From contig CM007319.1 in the NCBI GenBank assembly GCA_000333855.2, forward strand, positions 1,828,270 to 1,878,852: 50,583 bases of DNA, in the 5' to 3' direction. The notes under the pieces were generated by a model. That model saw only the letters and a list, made by a program, of their open reading frames with translations, was not told the origin of the DNA and did not search any database. Source of the DNA: Endotrypanum monterogeii. Taxonomy: Eukaryota; Euglenozoa; Kinetoplastea; Trypanosomatida; Trypanosomatidae. Of this stretch, positions 27,914 to 37,999 are shown one piece after another. The position numbers and the translations under genes were made by a program. How positions within the stretch are numbered: the stretch's first letter is position 1; every line of letters begins with the position of its first letter.

Positions 27914-29665
27914 ATGACCAGCCCCGATCGATCACTTCAAACTGACGATGGCGCACCGGCAGGAAAGAGGCCTCGTCGCGAGTCGCCTCCTGACATATCA
28001 GAAGATTTGAGCGATATTGCTGAGGTCAAGGCATTTATTAAAGAGAACAATGCGCAAGCCCGATCAAAATACCGGCGGCATCAGCGCGATTTTCTTAACT
28101 ATGCTTTCGAATCATTGGGTGTAGCTGCGAAGCACGATCTCAGTATGGCTGAAGTGGCCCTGCGCTTTCTCGAGGAGATGGCTGAAAAGCATGAGGAGCT
28201 TCCGCGGAACACTGTCATCTCGAAAGTACTCTACGTGTGGTGTGCGCCTGATCTTGTGGAATACGGTATCCGGCTCGTGGAAGTTCTTTTGTGCAATCAG
28301 ACCAAGCACCCCCAGTCTTTCCTCGTTGCTTTCGACGAACGTGTCGCTGCTGTGGCACTTCGGGTTGCCGTGCAGGCACCCACTCCAAATGTGTCGCTCT
28401 TGCGTCGTATCTTGAACGCTCTCCCAGGAGATTCCTTCAAACGCCGGGTATTTCATCCTCTTTTTGTGCACTGCCGCTGCGTAGTGGACGTACGACTGTG
28501 CTTCGAGTTTTTTGACCTGGCTTGCGAGAAATCACTGGAGATGTGGGACACCGACTACAACGAAATTCTTCGCACGATCGTTGCGGCCCGAGATGCAGCG
28601 GTTGTGACAGCCGCTGAGGCGACTGCGAGCACAAATAAAGTCCTGAATGAGATGGCGCGGCATCATCCAGTTGTTGGGAGTGCAAACGCGCATTTGATTC
28701 GTGAGCTCCTTGATGGTACTGTGTCCCCAGTTAGTGAGGAGGGCGTTTGCTTGCACTGTGGGGAGCAGCTGCAGAGCTTTGACTTGTCTTCGGAGGATCG
28801 GGCGGTCCTGGTGCAAGACCTCATCGAAAAGCTTGTGAAGCCTCGGTTGCAGGGTTCTAGTCGCTACGAGCCGGACACAGAGGTCTCCGAGGACATCATA
28901 CATCAGCGATGGAAAGAGTTCGATGAGTTTAAGGCGGCTGTCGAAAGAATGTCCTACGATACTGTTATTGACGGCGCGAATGTAGGCTATTACGGTTTGA
29001 ACAGCTGGTATCCCGAGGCCAAGGATGCGCTGCTGCGTTGTCGAGGTCTCGACCCGTCCTCGATTCCCTCGGTGGAGCGTTTTAAGGTGCCCTTTCCGGT
29101 GGATGTAGCTCCAAAGTTCTCCCTTATTGAAGATATGCGCACCACCGCAGAGCGGAGCGGCAAGAAGGCTGTGATTGTTCTGCACAACCGCCATCTGACA
29201 AATCTCTCTCCTGAGAACGCCACCTATGCATCTCGGTGGCGAGAAATGGATGCTCTACTGCCCAGCCCAGCGTTTCTGAACGATGATTACTGCTGGCTCT
29301 ACGCCGTTTTGTCGCGGCAAGATTCTTGTATCATCTCCAATGATCAGATGCGTGATCATTACTTCACAGTTCTTCAGCCGCGCTTTTTCATGCGGTGGCG
29401 ACAGCGGCATCGCATCACCTACAAAGCACTCTACAACAAGGTCTCTCGGTCAGCCAGTTTGCTTATTCACTTGCCCCGTGCGTACTCCGTTTGGGTTCAG
29501 GCGTGTGAGGCGGCATCGCAGCGTTATTGGCACATTCCGTATATTTCGACTATTGACGTCATTCAGCAGGGCACAAATCGGACTACAACGACGAGCGCTG
29601 ATGTTGATTTGAGTAAAGATGGAGACGATGAGTGCACAGATTGGATTTGCACGCAAAAGGGTTAG
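27914..29665 (+). CDS. PRORP1: Protein-only RNase P (PRORP), probably the nuclear form
   Basis: Single-protein endonuclease that removes 5' leaders from precursor tRNAs without an RNA subunit. The 583-residue chain shows a helical PPR-type region (about 35-270), a central zinc motif C279-x2-C282, and a NYN metallonuclease domain from about 345: VIDGANVGYYG with Asp353, NDDYCW with Asp457/Asp458, and ISNDQMRDH with Asp477, the four acids expected for metal binding. His540 (YWHIPY) and a C-terminal cysteine (Cys579 or Cys574) would complete the structural zinc site. Trypanosomatids are reported to have a nuclear and a mitochondrial PRORP. This one starts without an import-like presequence and has a basic KRPRRE motif at 18-23, which favours the nucleus. 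The start is the first ATG after a T-run and AG. Confidence 0.95.
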   Translation: MTSPDRSLQTDDGAPAGKRPRRESPPDISEDLSDIAEVKAFIKENNAQARSKYRRHQRDFLNYAFESLGVAAKHDLSMAEVALRFLEEMAEKHEELPRNTVISKVLYVWCAPDLVEYGIRLVEVLLCNQTKHPQSFLVAFDERVAAVALRVAVQAPTPNVSLLRRILNALPGDSFKRRVFHPLFVHCRCVVDVRLCFEFFDLACEKSLEMWDTDYNEILRTIVAARDAAVVTAAEATASTNKVLNEMARHHPVVGSANAHLIRELLDGTVSPVSEEGVCLHCGEQLQSFDLSSEDRAVLVQDLIEKLVKPRLQGSSRYEPDTEVSEDIIHQRWKEFDEFKAAVERMSYDTVIDGANVGYYGLNSWYPEAKDALLRCRGLDPSSIPSVERFKVPFPVDVAPKFSLIEDMRTTAERSGKKAVIVLHNRHLTNLSPENATYASRWREMDALLPSPAFLNDDYCWLYAVLSRQDSCIISNDQMRDHYFTVLQPRFFMRWRQRHRITYKALYNKVSRSASLLIHLPRAYSVWVQACEAASQRYWHIPYISTIDVIQQGTNRTTTTSADVDLSKDGDDECTDWICTQKG

Positions 29666-30501
29666 GAGCAACTGTTTGTGCGACTTTTAATTCTCTCCGA
29701 AAAGGTTTTTTTTTTTTTTTTAAACCGGTGGGGCGGAGGAGGCCACCCGTCACCTCTTCCCTGTACGGTTCCCCCCCCCCCCCCCCCCAGGAATCCAGGG
29801 TGCGCGTGGTGCGTGCTCGCTGCGTATGCATTTACCTCATACAACTGCTTTCAGCTTCTTCTTGATGTGGGCGTATGTGTAGGCGTGTGCTTTTCTGGGT
29901 TACTTGAGGATCTATGGGGGGAGAGGCGCCATCTTAGTCGGAGCGCTGGGGGTCGTACTGGATGGGGTTGGGAGCGCACGCCCCATCACGTTTTTGCGCA
30001 GACTTTAAAAAAAAAAACTGAAACACAAAAAGTAGGTGTGTGACGTGCACCATCAGCTTCCACATGACCCTTTTTTATTTGTCTTCGCAAGGGAGGGGTG
30101 TATTTCGTGTAAATGTTAGGCTGGCCTCATCATTGCCCTCCTCCTCGAGTGCGGCTGCTTTCCCGATCAAATAAGAAACGGAGGGGGAGGGCAATACCCC
30201 ATCCTTACCCTCTAAGGTCTTGATATTCTTGGTTGCGAATCCGAGGACTACTGCGTTACTTGACGTGATCAATAGTTTTCATATGTTTTCTGTCTATGTA
30301 TTCCGATTGTGGCTCCCCCTTCCGTCTCCTCCACTTCTCCACCTCAACCGCCCTACACATCTTGTACTTCTATACTCCCTTCCAAACCCACACCCACATA
30401 TACATCAACTCCGGCACTGTCGTTAACACTATTCACCAGGACGCTGCGCATTTTCCGTGGGCTTTTATTTCCCTTTCCACCGCCGCTCGCACAACGCAAA
30501 G
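29666..30501. other. Intergenic region before eL37
   Basis: No gene seen. A T-run (about 29706-29720) and an 18-nt C-run ending in AG (29771-29790) are present. A C/T-rich stretch at about 30308-30400 is the likely acceptor signal for eL37. Confidence 0.6.
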
Positions 30502-30753
30502 ATGACGAAGGGTACCACTTCGATGGGTCAGCGCCACGGGCGCACACACATTCTGTGCCGCCGCTGTGGCAGGAATGCCTACCACGTTCAGTGGGAGCGC
30601 TGCGCTGCCTGCGCCTACCCTCGTGCCAGCCGCCGTCGCTACAACTGGTCCGTGAAGGCTATCAAGCGCCGCCGCACCGGTACCGGCCGCTGCCGCTACC
30701 TCAAGGTGGTGAACCGCCGCATTGCGAACCACTTCAAGACCCCTAAGGCGTAA
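30502..30753 (+). CDS. RPL37: 60S ribosomal protein eL37
   Basis: 83 residues, very basic, matching the eukaryotic/archaeal large-subunit protein L37. The zinc-finger cysteines are Cys19, Cys22, Cys34 and Cys37 (C-x2-C-x11-C-x2-C), with the family hallmarks GQRHGRTH before and KAIKRRRTGTGR after. The ATG at 30502 gives the usual N-terminus (MTKGTTSMGQ). eL37 binds 28S rRNA near the exit-tunnel side of the 60S subunit. Length is slightly below the roughly 90 residues common elsewhere. Only one copy is in the window, though trypanosomatid ribosomal protein genes are often duplicated. Confidence 0.97.
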   Translation: MTKGTTSMGQRHGRTHILCRRCGRNAYHVQWERCAACAYPRASRRRYNWSVKAIKRRRTGTGRCRYLKVVNRRIANHFKTPKA

Positions 30754-31729
30754 GGGTTCACGGCACTGGAGGGGAGAGAGCGCGGATATCAGCAGAGCTT
30801 TTGTGCGTTTCTATGTGCGCAACGAATTTCGCCGGCCACACCGGTCGACGTAATGAAGGCAGTCCATAATTTTGTTCACTTTCGTTTCGTGTTTTTCTCC
30901 CATGTTTTGTGTTTTCTTTCCCTACGGCTAAACAGACAAATAAACAAGAACTGAAATAGGTGATTGCGGATCAGAAACAAAAGATGCGGTGGTCGAGAGC
31001 TTCCCTTACAGAGCACGCTACACATTTCCTGTCGCGATGCTGATCTGATACTCCCTGCCCGCCTCACATCCCTATGTCGGATGGGGCCGTGTGCGAAGTG
31101 AAGGGGGCTCCTTCCCCCCTTCCCTACGTTCTGGGCCCAACCCGGAACTGAAAAAAAAAGACAGCGCGAGGAAAGTCGAGTTGGTCGCTGTTGTGCAGCA
31201 CTGACTATATACGCTGGCGTGCATCCTTTTTTTTCTTTCTCGGGGGAGGGGGGTCTCTTGGGTCTGGTCTTGCCCTCTTTGTCTGCCTAGTATTTTCATT
31301 TTTTACTTGGGCTTGAATGCCCTAGTGCAAAAAAAAAAAACAAATAGGTTCTTGGTGAAGAATCCACACACAAGGCAAACATTTCCATTCTTGACATCTC
31401 CTTTGCGGATCACCTTTGGCGCTTTTTTTTTTTTCATCTCTGCTTCCTCTAAACACCTTCCACAAGAGCGGGAGTATGCGCGCAGCGAGGAGAAATCTAC
31501 GATCGTCACGTGACGCTGCTTTGCGGGACATTTTGGATTTCCACCGCTCCTCATCTTACCATTTCTAAGCCCACTGAGGATCTTTACAGGCACAGACCGT
31601 GGCACTATTCCCACTCACATTAGGGGTTCCACGTATAAACAAAAAAGTATATATATACCCGCGTCGTCGGGGGGATTCGCACCTCGCACGCTTACTTCTC
31701 AGAGCAAATCAATAAGAGTTTTGAGAGCG
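30754..31729. other. Intergenic region before the pseudouridine synthase
   Basis: No gene seen. A- and T-runs are scattered (31329-31340, 31424-31434), and a pyrimidine/AG site lies near 31695-31702 before the next start. Confidence 0.6.
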
Positions 31730-33955
31730 ATGCATCACGTGCGCGGGTTGGTGCGACAACCCGGACGCAAAGTTTTGCGTAGCCTTGAGATGCGGGCGAC
31801 GACCACGTCTCCACAGGCGTGTGTGTTTCGTGTACAGCTTGTGGACGTCGATGGCGCGCGCCGAACAGTTCCACTGCTTCACTCGGGTGCAGTTCTCAAA
31901 ACGGTGAACGGGAAGAATTTCGCAGAGGCACTCCTAGCGCTAGAGGATGTTTCGCGCGAGCTCAACAGTCGCATGGAAAGGAACTCTGTGAGCGAGATGT
32001 CCACATCGCAAGTCAGTGCAGAGCCTTTCGCCGATGCGTCTGAAACACAAGATGCCTCACCAACGCTGTACGTAAAGGATGACGTAAACCATGCCTGTGC
32101 GGAGCTTGAGCGACGACACTGGCGCTTTCTTGCTAAGCTGCGTGGACGCTTCTTGTCCTCCGACCCGATTGCCGTGGAGAAAGCGTTGCAGGAGTGGCTA
32201 AAGAGGTCGCCGAGGGACTGGGACGACATGGCGGTGGCGGAGTACAGTGGAATGGTGGAGTCGTTAGCTGCAACTGATGCGACATCAGCTATCGCACTTG
32301 CGATCAACCCCTCCCTTCCGAGTCTCTCTACAGCGGCCAGTACGGCCCTTGCGGCCCTGGTTGAGCTTCGCACTCCTGCTGCCGTTCACGCATTTCTTGA
32401 ATCTTTCATTAGTAAAGACGAAATGGTGTCTTCAGCATCGGATTCCTGCGCGACCCAACTAGCCTTGCGTCTGCGCCGCACACTCGACAAGAGGCCAAGG
32501 AATCAAAATTCACCTTCGTTGTTGTGTTCCGTCGCTTCATCTGAGTGCTCAGCGGAGGGAACAGATGCTTTGTTGCGCGAAGCGTCTCACTTTTGGATCG
32601 ACCCCGGCGTCGTTTTTCCAACTGAGCCAGCGTTGATTCAAACATGGGCTGAGCAGTTTTTCACGTCGGACATGCTACCTGCGAGTCGTGCCGCTAGGCT
32701 GCTGGAGGAAGTGCGTCGACGACGTCTCCAGCCGCGTCGGGTTTCGATGGATTCACTGAGCGTGTGGACTATGACAGACCTCGAGCGTCCATGGCTCAGC
32801 TTCGCACTGGGCCAGTCTGCGGAGCGGCTTTCGGCGAAGGACGAGTCGTATGCCAGTACAGCTTATCAGCTAGCTTTGAAGGACCCGAGACGCAACTTGG
32901 TGGACAACCGCTTGTTGCACATATATGCCTATGCCCTGGCACGCGGTGACATATCACCCCTTCACGACTCTTTCGCTGCCTACCTGGAGGAGTGTGGTGA
33001 GTGTCATTGTACCGCTTCCGCCGAGCGTCCCTCGCTTATCAGGCTCACGTTGCCACGTCTCCCAGATGGTGTCTCTGTGTTGCGTGCTTTGCACGACCTT
33101 GCCCCGCAGTGCTCTTACTGGCGCACGCTTCTGGATCAGTGCGCCGACAGGTATGTACGCGCCTTCACAGCACCGATGGGTGAGGTCAAGGTAGAAGTGA
33201 AACTACCGAAGACGCATGAGTGTGTGGCGGCGGCGGCAGCAGGAGAATTTCCACTTCCATCTATACCGGTACTGTACGAGGATGCCGATCTTCTTGTTGT
33301 TGACAAACCTGCAGGGTTGGCGACGTCACGGCATGGTCTAAGCTGCACACAGCTAGGCAAGCCGACAACGGACCTGATTTCCGTGCTGCTTGCCAGAGAC
33401 CACGCTGGCGTGTTTTCCAGAAATCTCTTCCGTCAAGGGCAGGTGCACCGCCTTGATGCGGAAACGAGTGGCTGTCTGCTTATCGCCAAGTCGGAGGTAG
33501 CGGCTGACTCGTTGCGGCATCAAATTGGTACGAGCGCAGCCTTCTCTCACCACAGCAAAGTATACCACGCTCTATGTGTTGTATTGGAGCCTTCGCTGCG
33601 CAACGTGCGATTGCATGGCGATGTAATCGATGCCGCAGACCCAAAGATCAGAACTCGGTACCGAGTGATTCGTTTTTTCCCCCTACACAGGGTTGCATGG
33701 GTGGAGTGTTGCATTCAACAGGGCAAGAAGCATCAGATCCGCCGCCATTTGGCGAGCCGTGGTCTTCCCATTCTAGCCGACCTGGAGCATGGCGGGGCAG
33801 CGTGTTGTCAGTCGATCATGAGTCGAATCGCTCTGCACGCGCGGAGCCTTTCATTTGTTCACCCTATCACGGCAGAGCCCATCATTGTGACAGCGCCACT
33901 GCCTGCGGACTTCCAACGCTCCCTGGCGCTCCTGCGCCACACAAACTCAGATTAA
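31730..33955 (+). CDS. RluA-family pseudouridine synthase with long N-terminal extension, probably mitochondrial
   Basis: 741 residues. The C-terminal part (about 514-735) is an RNA pseudouridine synthase of the RluA/RsuA type: it opens with YEDADLLVVDKPAGL, carries the catalytic motif HRLDAETSGCLLIAKS with Asp576, then KVYHALC and KHQIRRHLASRGLPILAD, and ends with RIALHARSLSFVHP. It converts uridine to pseudouridine in rRNA or tRNA. The first 20 residues (MHHVRGLVRQPGRKVLRSLE) are basic without acids, as in a mitochondrial presequence. The roughly 490 residues between are mainly helical and unlike known synthase accessory domains (no S4 seen), perhaps a helical repeat for RNA or ribosome contact. 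The frame continues three codons upstream to a TTG but 31730 is the first ATG. A role in mitochondrial rRNA modification is inference. Confidence 0.92.
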   Translation: MHHVRGLVRQPGRKVLRSLEMRATTTSPQACVFRVQLVDVDGARRTVPLLHSGAVLKTVNGKNFAEALLALEDVSRELNSRMERNSVSEMSTSQVSAEPFADASETQDASPTLYVKDDVNHACAELERRHWRFLAKLRGRFLSSDPIAVEKALQEWLKRSPRDWDDMAVAEYSGMVESLAATDATSAIALAINPSLPSLSTAASTALAALVELRTPAAVHAFLESFISKDEMVSSASDSCATQLALRLRRTLDKRPRNQNSPSLLCSVASSECSAEGTDALLREASHFWIDPGVVFPTEPALIQTWAEQFFTSDMLPASRAARLLEEVRRRRLQPRRVSMDSLSVWTMTDLERPWLSFALGQSAERLSAKDESYASTAYQLALKDPRRNLVDNRLLHIYAYALARGDISPLHDSFAAYLEECGECHCTASAERPSLIRLTLPRLPDGVSVLRALHDLAPQCSYWRTLLDQCADRYVRAFTAPMGEVKVEVKLPKTHECVAAAAAGEFPLPSIPVLYEDADLLVVDKPAGLATSRHGLSCTQLGKPTTDLISVLLARDHAGVFSRNLFRQGQVHRLDAETSGCLLIAKSEVAADSLRHQIGTSAAFSHHSKVYHALCVVLEPSLRNVRLHGDVIDAADPKIRTRYRVIRFFPLHRVAWVECCIQQGKKHQIRRHLASRGLPILADLEHGGAACCQSIMSRIALHARSLSFVHPITAEPIIVTAPLPADFQRSLALLRHTNSD

Positions 33956-34902
33956 CACGGCGTAAAGGGCGGAGATGCAGTGAGAAGAGGAAGTAGGCGA
34001 CCAAGAGGGAATGGCTGATGGCTCAGCGCCATACTCCACGCAGAAGCGCTGTATTACTTCTGGCTTCACATTACATTTTTTTTTTTTGGACGAAAGAAAC
34101 TACGTAAGATTATGCGCAGAGCGTAGTTGCCCAATTCACGTTGCAGAGAAAGAGAGGAAGTGGGTCTGTAGTTGCCATTTGCCTAGATATCTGCTCACCT
34201 CAGCCAATGGTGCCCTCTTTTCGGGCTGGTCTCATTTTCCCATTTTTTTAAATGGTGTGCGCTCATGTTCTCTTCATGAAGGCATTTTTCTGTGGTCGTC
34301 TCGATGGTCTCCCTGTCTCTGATTAGCCAATCTTCCCTTCCTGCTGATCCCCTTCCATGTCCCCCCCCTCCTTCACCGCATCTTTTCTCGGTGCGAGCGT
34401 CACTGTATCATTTTTCTGTATTAGCGACGGGGGTGTCGAGCTAATCGGCACGACGACGCCACAAAAGACAGATTTCTCCACTCCGCTCATTGTCCTATCC
34501 TCCGCTACCCCTAAAGGAACGAGAAAGAGGAGGGTAGCCGCAAATAAACTTTTTTTTTGTATCCTGGTTTTTAGTTGTTGCCCATCTTGCATGCTTTTGC
34601 TCCCTCACATACCCAGACATGCGCTTTAAAACACACTGTTACGCACGCTTTACAAATTAACCGGCAATCAAGGTGTACCCATCACAGCCCCGGTGCATTT
34701 TTTTCTGTACCTCTCTACCACCTTTATCTTTCGCTGACTATATGGCTGAAATCACACGGGTACGTGAAAATACTACGATATCGTGGACGTTGGGACGAGT
34801 GCGCTTCATCTCCCTGGTGCGCTCAAGTTAGCCCTATAGGGTCGGAGTGACGAGCTCCAGTTTTCTCCAGTTCTTTTTGTTCCCTTATTTTGGATTGCTG
34901 CA
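33956..34902. other. Intergenic region before the Exo70-like gene
   Basis: No gene seen; T-runs near 34077-34087 and 34550, otherwise mixed sequence. The last 45 nt are a pyrimidine-rich acceptor region. Confidence 0.6.
34857..34870 (+). promoter_or_regulatory. Probable trans-splice acceptor for the Exo70-like gene
   Basis: CCAG at 34867-34870 follows a T/C stretch, 32 nt before the ATG at 34903. Confidence 0.45.
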
Positions 34903-37065
34903 ATGTCGTCTCTTGCACAGCTCGAGGAGCAACTCAATGTCCTTGACGCACTGAATCGAGCAAGTGCAAGAGCGATCGACACGTTTGCCGACACGTCCAG
35001 CGCAATTTCGCTCCGATCCTACGAGATAATTCGTGATGTCAAACCGTGGGACATTGCTCAGGAGAACATCGCGCTGACCATCGAGGAAATGTCGAAAGCG
35101 GCGCGCTGTTATCATCCACCACCCATTCTTCCCGCGGTCTTGGAGGGGAAAGATCGCAGTCCGGAGGCCGTGGCGAAGTGCATCGACTACCTTGTCTACA
35201 CGGAGGACTACCTAGCGAGTCACCCACAGAACGACTACGGTACAGAAATCGAGGCAAGGACGGGGGTACAGTTGCAAAAAGTTGTCAGCATCGGTGAGGA
35301 CTTAGTGAAAGCCTCTTTTATCCAGGCACTACACCGGGGCAACATATCGCAGACAAGTGCCGTTGGGGGCGGCCTTATAGTCCAAGGTGCAGAAGAGGGA
35401 GGTGGTGCCCCATGGGTGAACAGCGTTTCAAAGGCACCCGCAACAAATCGACTTATCCGTAATGAAGCCGCGCTCTGCGGTATCGATCAGATCGTCCAAC
35501 GCCTTGGCGAAAATTTTAACCGAACCGAGATAATTCAAAATGACATCCGGAAACTTTTGGAGGAGAAACTGATCGCTGCGGTGCAGGTGCGCTTTGACGG
35601 TGCGTACCGCGATGAAGAGGGTGGAAAGGGTCAGACAACTTCGCGTTCTTCTCTGCTGCCGCTACTGAAGCACTACCAGCGCGGTGACCATCGCCTTCTG
35701 CACATTAGTGAATCAGCGCGGGCGCTAGTGACGGAAGTGTGCACTTGCCTTCAACGGTACGTGCTGACACCACTCGAGGAGGACTACTCTGTAGCAGATA
35801 TTCCGAGCGCCTTGGCTACCACCGTCTTCGACTTAATATATAAGCGGGCCATTCACGCCGTCCAACTTGATACCTCTTTTTTTGCCGACCCAACAAAGGT
35901 GTTTGTCGAGTCGGGTGGTCAAGGTATGGGGCTCTTCTTGGCGCCGCGTTACTTCCGCGATTACATTTTTATTGGTCTTGACCTCATGGAAGAATTTTGG
36001 AAATGGAAAGAGCTGTCAAAGTCGATTCCAGGCGAAAACGCAGAGTTCATCGACTACGTGGACGACTCTGTTGACAACTTCATCTACCGAACCCGCGATC
36101 TGCTGGATGGGTACGTCCATGCCAAGGGTGCGATCGAAAAGGAGTCTTTGAAGGAATACACGCACTCGATGCATCGAACAGACTGGTTTCCATCTGTGGA
36201 TTGCACCGTGCACGAGTCGGCGACTAACGTGCTCTACTTCCACAAGACACTCCTTTCGTCATACTTCGGCTCCTTGCGCATCATCCTTTACGGAAGTGTC
36301 ATCAATGCCAACGCTGATTACGAGTCCACTAAGGAAGTAGAGGACTACCTCGTTCGCGGGGTCATGGGGGCTGTAGACGACCTGCGCGTCTTGGCAGAGG
36401 CAGCGGCAGAGCTTCAGAAAGACGCCCTCGATAAGCGAAAACACCACTCAAAACCCGATTCTCAACATCTTCTGATCAGTGATGTCGTGTTTTCCGTGGA
36501 CATTTTTATGATCAACAATTTGTGCTTTCTAGAGGAAAATTACCGACGGGAAATGTGTTTCACAATGCGTCTGGCCGCAGCGGTCCCGCCGGTGATACCG
36601 TCAAGTAACAGTCCCAGTGTGCGCAAAAGCGCTGCAGCACAACCACAGCATGAACCGCCTCTTGCCCGTCTTTTCGAAATGCTCAACTTGGAGCGAGTGC
36701 ACCACGTGGAGGCTTTTGGGGTGAGCTGGGAAGAATGCTTTCCGTCACCTTCAAACTATCCCGACTTGCTCTCAATCGAGCGAGGGTCGCCAAGGGAGCT
36801 TCGCAAGGCGCAGCGCATGGCTGTAAAGCGCTGGCATCGACAAGTGAGCAATGCCCTTCTGAAGAAGATTCACAACTGCAAGGCCGAGGCTGTGATGGAC
36901 ACCAGGTCGCGCACAGAGCTGGTTAAAGTTTCCATCGCCGCTGTCCGGGATGGGTTCAAGTTCATGGAGCTACTCCTAAACGGACGCACGTGGTCCTCTC
37001 AGCCGAAGAAGTGGATGCCATATACCCCCTTAGAGTGGGAGGAGCATGTTCGACAGGTGTTTTGA
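34903..37065 (+). CDS. Exocyst complex subunit, Exo70-type
   Basis: 720 residues, almost wholly helical, no membrane span. The order of features fits Exo70: an N-terminal helix with LEEQLNVLDALNRASARAID, a YHPPPILPAVLEG and CIDYLVYTEDYLASHP segment, a long rod of helical bundles, and the family-typical C-terminus, GRTWSSQPKKWMPYTPLEWE followed by a short helix ending in Phe, comparable to the K-Y-x-P/V ... F ending of animal and yeast Exo70. Exo70 helps tether secretory vesicles to the plasma membrane, in trypanosomatids at the flagellar pocket. The identification rests on overall layout and the C-terminal motif rather than on a catalytic signature, so another CATCHR-family tether is the main alternative. 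The ATG follows an acceptor-like CCAG by 32 nt. Confidence 0.75.
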   Translation: MSSLAQLEEQLNVLDALNRASARAIDTFADTSSAISLRSYEIIRDVKPWDIAQENIALTIEEMSKAARCYHPPPILPAVLEGKDRSPEAVAKCIDYLVYTEDYLASHPQNDYGTEIEARTGVQLQKVVSIGEDLVKASFIQALHRGNISQTSAVGGGLIVQGAEEGGGAPWVNSVSKAPATNRLIRNEAALCGIDQIVQRLGENFNRTEIIQNDIRKLLEEKLIAAVQVRFDGAYRDEEGGKGQTTSRSSLLPLLKHYQRGDHRLLHISESARALVTEVCTCLQRYVLTPLEEDYSVADIPSALATTVFDLIYKRAIHAVQLDTSFFADPTKVFVESGGQGMGLFLAPRYFRDYIFIGLDLMEEFWKWKELSKSIPGENAEFIDYVDDSVDNFIYRTRDLLDGYVHAKGAIEKESLKEYTHSMHRTDWFPSVDCTVHESATNVLYFHKTLLSSYFGSLRIILYGSVINANADYESTKEVEDYLVRGVMGAVDDLRVLAEAAAELQKDALDKRKHHSKPDSQHLLISDVVFSVDIFMINNLCFLEENYRREMCFTMRLAAAVPPVIPSSNSPSVRKSAAAQPQHEPPLARLFEMLNLERVHHVEAFGVSWEECFPSPSNYPDLLSIERGSPRELRKAQRMAVKRWHRQVSNALLKKIHNCKAEAVMDTRSRTELVKVSIAAVRDGFKFMELLLNGRTWSSQPKKWMPYTPLEWEEHVRQVF

Positions 37066-37999
37066 TATTTCGTAATCGTATATATATATTTTTTTTTCAC
37101 CCTTTTTTTCTTCCTGCTTTGGAGACTTTGGACACCAGCGTGTCTCCCGGCGCATGTTTCGTCCCCACGGACTCACTCCTTTGAGACAAATGGTACGTGT
37201 TACGAGCGTCTCAACTAGGTCACTGGCGTTGCTTATAAGTCCAGTGCAGTCCCTTGGGCGGTGTATAATGCTCCGTATTGTGTTGTGCCGCATAGAGCCC
37301 CTAATGGGACTCTGTGTCTGGAAAAAGGGTCTATGTTTCGACCAAGTCGTCTGTTTTTCTTCACTATTTTTCCTTCGTTGTACCTCAAAATCATCATCCT
37401 TCAGAGCAGATATGCACCTCTCGTAAGTGACGACCACCCTGACAGCACGACAGGCTCAGATCTACAACGAGAGGCACCAGTCGCGTAATGCTGCTCGCTC
37501 CCAGAGAAGACTGCTCACCGGCTACAGTGCTTGCCATGGAAGTCTACACACAAAAAAAAAGACCGCTTTTCTGCGTATTCACCCTTTCTTGAATAGCGCT
37601 TCACTTACTAGTTCACCCACACCTCGCAGTCTACCACTTCCTCAGTGTCGCCTTTCTGCTTCGCTGCCATCACGCATGTACACGCCGAGACGTACACCTC
37701 TTCTTTGCTTTTCACGAGAATCTGTTATTGCATTGGATCATCAATCCCTTCCCCCCTCCCCCTTCCTATTTTTTTTTGTTTTGTGTGCGTTGGACACCAA
37801 AGCGGTCCGTGGTCACCTGCAGGCATGCTGGGTGCGTTGGAAACATTCCCACGCCCTCCTCCGGCATAGTCGACATGTCATTTTGCTGCTTGTCCTCTCA
37901 CCCAAAACAGCCGTTTCGTTTGCTTTCCCAGATTATACACACTACCCCGCCTCGCTCCAGCTGCACATTGGACGGCACCTTTGCTTGACTGTTAGGCAC
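37066..37999. other. Leader/intergenic region with two upstream ORFs
   Basis: No gene assigned. The frame of the next gene is open back to 37427 but reads through A-, C- and T-runs and does not look coding. An AG at about 37819 after a C/T-tract would expose short upstream ORFs at 37825 (14 codons) and 37875 (37 codons); an AG near 37930 would avoid both and make 38000 the first ATG. Confidence 0.5.

Noticed and set aside
37427..37999. In-frame upstream extension of the 38000 gene (191 codons)
   Set aside because: It crosses A9, C- and T-runs and several acceptor-like AGs, so it looks like leader sequence that happens to lack stops.
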